Position numbers and translations under genes: made by a program. Shown here in pieces: positions 59,623 to 64,000 of a stretch of DNA of 64,000 nt (position 1 is the stretch's first letter; every line of letters begins with the position of its first letter). The notes under the pieces were generated by a model. It was not told where the DNA came from. It saw only the letters and a list, made by a program, of their open reading frames with translations, and ran no database searches. This stretch comes from Henricia sp. BOLD:AAB3569. Its lineage: Eukaryota > Echinodermata > Asteroidea > Spinulosida > Echinasteridae. Where the stretch lies: assembly GCA_037783545.1 (NCBI GenBank), contig JBBELK010000393.1, positions 124,001-188,000 of the forward strand, given 5' to 3'.

Positions 59623-61278
59623 TCAACGGCCGTACAAATGTACACCAGCGCGGCGCAGGGTGTCCCAACAGCCACGGTTAGGGGAATAACCACGCAGCCG
59701 AGCTCCGTTTTCCCTAAACTCTGAAATTTATCCGTCATTTCCCAGCGAAAATCTGTCAATTTTGCATGACAAGTGCGGAATATATACAGTTTGGAGCATG
59801 CAACATTTGAAGTTGGTTGGAAAATTCCTTGATTTCCAAATTTGCCGGCATTTGGGACACACTTTGACCTAATTCCCGTCACAATCTGGGGTGAGTCAAC
59901 GGCCGTACAAATGTACACCAGCGCGGCGCAGGGTGTCCCAACAGCCACGGTTAGGGGAATAACCACGCAGCCGAGCTCCGTTTTCCCTAAACTCTGAAAT
60001 TTCTCCGTCATTTCCCAGCGAAAATCTGTCAATTTTGCATGACAAGTGCGGAATATATACAGTTTGGAGCATGCAACATTTGAAGTTGGTTGGAAAATTC
60101 CTTGATTTCCAAATTTGCCGGCATTTGGGACACACTTTGACCTAATTCCCGTCACAATCTGGGGTGAGTCAACGGCCGTACAAATGTACACCAGCGCGGC
60201 GCATGCGCATGGTGTCCCAACAGCCACGGTTAGGGGAATAACCACGCAGCCGAGCTCCGTTTTCCCTAAACTCTGAAATTTCTCCGTCATTTCCCAGCGA
60301 AAATCTGTTAATTTTGCATGACAAGTGCGGAATATATACAGTTTGGAGCATGCCAAATTTGAAGTTGGTTGGAAAATTCCTTGATTTCCAAATTTGCCGG
60401 CATTTGGGACACACTTTGACCTAATTCCCGTCACAATCTGGGGTGAGTCAACGGCCGTACAAATGTACACCAGCGCGGCGCAGGGTGTCCCAACAGCCAC
60501 GGTTAGGGGAATAACCACGCAGCCGTGCTCCGTTTTCCCTAAACTCTGAAATTTCCCCGTCATTTCCCAGCGAAAATCTGTCAATTTTGCATGACAAGTG
60601 CGGAATATATACAGTTTGGAGCATGCAAAATTTGAAGTTGGTTGGAAAATTCCTTGATTTCCTAATTTGCCGGCATTTGGGACACACTTTGACCTAATTC
60701 CCGTCACAATCTGGGGTGAGTCAACGGCCGTACAAATGTACACCAGCGCGGCGCATGCGCAGGGTGTCCCAACAGCCACGGTTAGGGGAATAACCACGCA
60801 GCCGAGCTCCGTTTTCCCTAAACTCTGAAATTTCTCCGTCATTTCCCAGCGAAAATCTGTCAATTTTGCATGACAAGTGCGGAATATATACAGTTTGGAG
60901 CATGCAAAATTTGAAGTTGGTTGGAAAATTCCTTGATTTCCAAATTTGCCGGCATTTGGGACACACTTTGACCTAATTCCCGTCACAATCTGGGGTGAGT
61001 CAACGGCCGTACAAATGTACACCAGCGCGGCGCATGCGCAGGGTGTCCCAACAGCCACGGTTAGGGGAATAACCACGCAGCCGAGCTCCGTTTTCCCTAA
61101 ACTCTGAAATTTCTCCGTCATTTCCCAGCGAAAATCTGTCAATTTTGCATGACAAGTGCGGAATATATACAGTTTGGAGCATGCAAAATTTGAAGTTGGT
61201 TGGAAAATTCCTTGATTTCCAAATTTGCCGGCATTTGGGACACACTTTGACCTAATTCCCGTCACAATCTGGGGTGAG
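59623..61278 (+). repeat. HOR of six monomers (1,656 bp), copy 1
   Basis: Order: 59623 S (tttatccgtc, gcaacattt), 59896 S (gcaacattt), 60169 L (gcatggtg, ctgttaat, gcatgccaaat), 60448 S (gccgtgctcc, ttccccgtc, tttcctaat), 60721 L, 61000 L. The same markers return in order in the next unit, apart from the third monomer. Confidence 0.9.
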
Positions 61279-62655
61279 TCAACGGCCGTACAAATGTACA
61301 CCAGCGCGGCGCAGGGTGTCCCAACAGCCACGGTTAGGGGAATAACCACGCAGCCGAGCTCCGTTTTCCCTAAACTCTGAAATTTATCCGTCATTTCCCA
61401 GCGAAAATCTGTCAATTTTGCATGACAAGTGCGGAATATATACAGTTTGGAGCATGCAACATTTGAAGTTGGTTGGAAAATTCCTTGATTTCCAAATTTG
61501 CCGGCATTTGGGACACACTTTGACCTAATTCCCGTCACAATCTGGGGTGAGTCAACGGCCGTACAAATGTACACCAGCGCGGCGCAGGGTGTCCCAACAG
61601 CCACGGTTAGGGGAATAACCACGCAGCCGAGCTCCGTTTTCCCTAAACTCTGAAATTTCTCCGTCATTTCCCAGCGAAAATCTGTCAATTTTGCATGACA
61701 AGTGCGGAATATATACAGTTTGGAGCATGCAACATTTGAAGTTGGTTGGAAAATTCCTTGATTTCCAAATTTGCCGGCATTTGGGACACACTTTGACCTA
61801 ATTCCCGTCACAATCTGGGGTGAGTCAACGGCCGTACAAATGTACACCAGCGCGGCGCAGGGTGTCCCAACAGCCACGGTTAGGGGAATAACCACGCAGC
61901 CGTGCTCCGTTTTCCCTAAACTCTGAAATTTCCCCGTCATTTCCCAGCGAAAATCTGTCAATTTTGCATGACAAGTGCGGAATATATACAGTTTGGAGCA
62001 TGCAAAATTTGAAGTTGGTTGGAAAATTCCTTGATTTCCTAATTTGCCGGCATTTGGGACACACTTTGACCTAATTCCCGTCACAATCTGGGGTGAGTCA
62101 ACGGCCGTACAAATGTACACCAGCGCGGCGCATGCGCAGGGTGTCCCAACAGCCACGGTTAGGGGAATAACCACGCAGCCGAGCTCCGTTTTCCCTAAAC
62201 TCTGAAATTTCTCCGTCATTTCCCAGCGAAAATCTGTCAATTTTGCATGACAAGTGCGGAATATATACAGTTTGGAGCATGCAAAATTTGAAGTTGGTTG
62301 GAAAATTCCTTGATTTCCAAATTTGCCGGCATTTGGGACACACTTTGACCTAATTCCCGTCACAATCTGGGGTGAGTCAACGGCCGTACAAATGTACACC
62401 AGCGCGGCGCATGCGCAGGGTGTCCCAACAGCCACGGTTAGGGGAATAACCACGCAGCCGAGCTCCGTTTTCCCTAAACTCTGAAATTTCTCCGTCATTT
62501 CCCAGCGAAAATCTGTCAATTTTGCATGACAAGTGCGGAATATATACAGTTTGGAGCATGCAAAATTTGAAGTTGGTTGGAAAATTCCTTGATTTCCAAA
62601 TTTGCCGGCATTTGGGACACACTTTGACCTAATTCCCGTCACAATCTGGGGTGAG
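61279..62655 (+). repeat. HOR of five monomers (1,377 bp), copy 2 lacking one long monomer
   Basis: Monomers 61279 S, 61552 S, 61825 S, 62098 L, 62377 L match 59623, 59896, 60448, 60721 and 61000. The gcatggtg long monomer 60169 has no counterpart. Either this copy lost one whole monomer or copy 1 gained it. Confidence 0.9.
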
Positions 62656-63763
62656 TCAACGGCCGTACAAATGTACACCAGCGCGGCGCAGGGTGTCCCA
62701 ACAGCCACGGTTAGGGGAATAACCACGCAGCCGAGCTCCGTTTTCCCTAAACTCTGAAATTTCTCCGTCATTTCCCACCGAAAATCTGTCAATTTTGCAT
62801 GACAAGTGCGAAATATATACAGTTTGGAGCATGCAAAATTTGAAGTTGGTTGGAAAATTCCTTGATTTCCAAATTTGCCGGCATTTGGGACACACTTTGA
62901 CCTAATTCCCGTCACAATCTGGGGTGAGTCAACGGCCGTACAAATGTACACCAGCGCGGCGCATGCGCAGGGTGTCCCAACAGCCACGGTTAGGGGAATA
63001 ACCACGCAGCCGAGCTCCGTTTTCCCTAAACTCTGAAATTTCTCCGTCATTTCCCAGCGAAAATCTGTCAATTGTGCATGACAAGTGCGGAATATATACA
63101 GTTTGGAGCATGCAAAATTTGAAGTTGGTTGGAAAATTCCTTGATTTCCAAATTTGCCGGCATTTGGGACACACTTTGACCTAATTCCCGTCACAATCTG
63201 GGGTGAGTCAACGGCCGTACAAATGTACACCAGCGCGGCGCAGGGTGTCCCAACAGCCACGGTTAGGGGAATAAACCACGCAGCCGAGCTCCGTTTTCCC
63301 TAAACTCTGAAATTTCTCCGTCATTTCCCAGCGAAAATCTGTCAATTTTGCATGACAAGTGCGGAATATATACAGTTTGGAGCATGCAAAATTTGAAGTT
63401 GGTTGGAAAATTCCTTGATTTCCAAATTTGCCGGCATTTGGGGCACACTTTGACCTAATTCCCGTCACAATCTGGGGTGAGTCAACGGCCGTACAAATGT
63501 ACACCAGCGCGGCGCATGCGCAGGGTGTCCCAACAGCCACGGTTAGGGGAATAACCACGCCGCAGCCGAGCTCCGTTTTCCCTTTACTCTGAAATTTCTC
63601 CGTCATTTCCCAGCGAAAATCTGTTAATTTTGCATGACAAGTGCGGAATATATACAGTTTGGAGCATGCAAAATTTGAAGTTGGTTGGAAAATTCCTTGA
63701 TTTCCAAATTTGCCGGCATTTGGGACACACTTTGACCTAATTCCCGTCACAATCTGGGGTGAG
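62656..63763 (+). repeat. Monomers 228-231, no clear HOR
   Basis: Order: 62656 S (cccaccg, gtgcgaaat, as 53011 and 56324), 62929 L (caattgtgc), 63208 S+1 (aataaacc, ggggcacac), 63482 L+3. The last is 282 bases because ccacgcagcc reads ccacgccgcagcc near 63560, and it also has ccctttactc and ctgttaat. Confidence 0.88.
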
Positions 63764-64000
63764 TCAACGGCCGTACAAATGTACACCAGCGCGGCGCAGG
63801 GTGTCCCAACAGCCACGGTTAGGGGAATAACCACGCAGCCGAGCTCCGTTTTCCCTAAACTCTGAAATTTCTCCGTCATTTCCCAGCGAAAATCTGTCAA
63901 TTTTGCATGACAAGTGCGGAATATATACAGTTTGGAGCATGCACAATTTGAAGTTGGTTGGAAAATTCCTTGATTTCCAAATTTGCCGGCATCTGGGACA
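63764..64000 (+). repeat. Partial monomer at right edge
   Basis: 237 bases of a short-class monomer, with gcatgcacaattt and ggcatctgg, cut by the window end. The array continues to the right. Confidence 0.96.

Larger units (their letters stand above)
1..64000 (+). repeat. Tandem satellite array, 273/279-bp monomers, spans entire window
   Basis: Every base falls in a head-to-tail copy of one monomer, all in the same orientation. Counting from tcaacggcc gives 231 complete monomers between 42 and 63763, flanked by a 41-base tail and a 237-base head. The lengths sum exactly as 122 short (273) plus 109 long (279) monomers plus a net 5 bases from small indels, which confirms the parse. Monomers differ from the consensus at only a few positions each. 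No unique sequence, inversion or insertion interrupts the array, and both ends continue outside the window. Uniform arrays of this length are known as eukaryotic satellite DNA; which satellite, and whether it is centromeric, cannot be told from sequence alone. The strand given is only the reading direction used here. Confidence 0.98.

Noticed and set aside
1-64000. CRISPR array
   Set aside because: The whole period is conserved; there are no variable spacers between short repeats and no cas genes.
1-64000. rRNA, tRNA or small nuclear RNA gene array
   Set aside because: I saw no 5S motifs, no tRNA A and B boxes and no known spliced-leader sequence. AATTTTG resembles an Sm site but has no supporting context.
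1-64000. Transposon or LTR origin
   Set aside because: There are no terminal repeats, target-site duplications or polymerase, integrase or transposase residues in any frame of the monomer.

Overview
The whole 64,000-base window lies inside one tandem satellite DNA array. I found no gene, RNA gene, mobile element, CRISPR array or unique sequence in it. From the first base to the last, every base belongs to a head-to-tail repeat of one monomer family, always in the same orientation. I counted monomers from the recurring tcaacggcc: a 41-base tail at 1-41, 231 complete monomers from 42 to 63763, and a 237-base partial monomer at 63764-64000. The array therefore runs past both edges. Two length classes occur: a 273-base short form (S, 122 copies including small indel variants) and a 279-base long form (L, 109 copies). 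They differ by a 6-base segment that completes the palindrome GCGCATGCGC. The consensus is about 47% G+C, with 14 CpG in the short form against about 15 expected from its C and G counts.

Arrays of this size, homogeneity and nested organisation are typical of eukaryotic heterochromatin (centromeric, pericentromeric, subtelomeric or B-chromosome satellites). I do not recognise the family and cannot name the organism.

Shared private variants show higher-order repeats (HORs) and several layers of unequal exchange. From left to right: 42-4180 mixed monomers; 4181-6938 two copies of a 1,379-bp pentamer; 6660-9971 six L-S dimers of 552 bp; 9147-11900 two copies of a 1,377-bp pentamer in which I see no difference; 11901-22643 an irregular domain marked by a TAAGG variant that recurs mostly every 1,377 bp; 22644-33685 two adjacent 5,521-bp copies of a 20-monomer block with only three differences found; 33686-35353 a run rich in long monomers; 35354-41425 a diverged third copy of that block with a secondary 1,377-bp duplication; 41426-43087 two 831-bp trimers; 44465-49418 two 2,477-bp nine-monomer units; 50524-54939 eight L-S dimers; 54940-62655 shuffled HOR copies that gained or lost whole monomers; and 62656-64000 unstructured monomers.

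Both monomer lengths are divisible by 3 and one minus-strand frame lacks stops, so very long open frames arise (up to 2,570 codons at 15620-23332). Frameshifting indels at many sites, and amino-acid-changing variants that spread freely, argue against coding. The sequence-level points most worth following are the recurring pentamer period, the near-identical 5.5-kb duplication, a monomer that records a crossover to within about 120 bp, the long/short palindrome switch, and a canonical bZIP-type TGAGTCA at almost every monomer junction.
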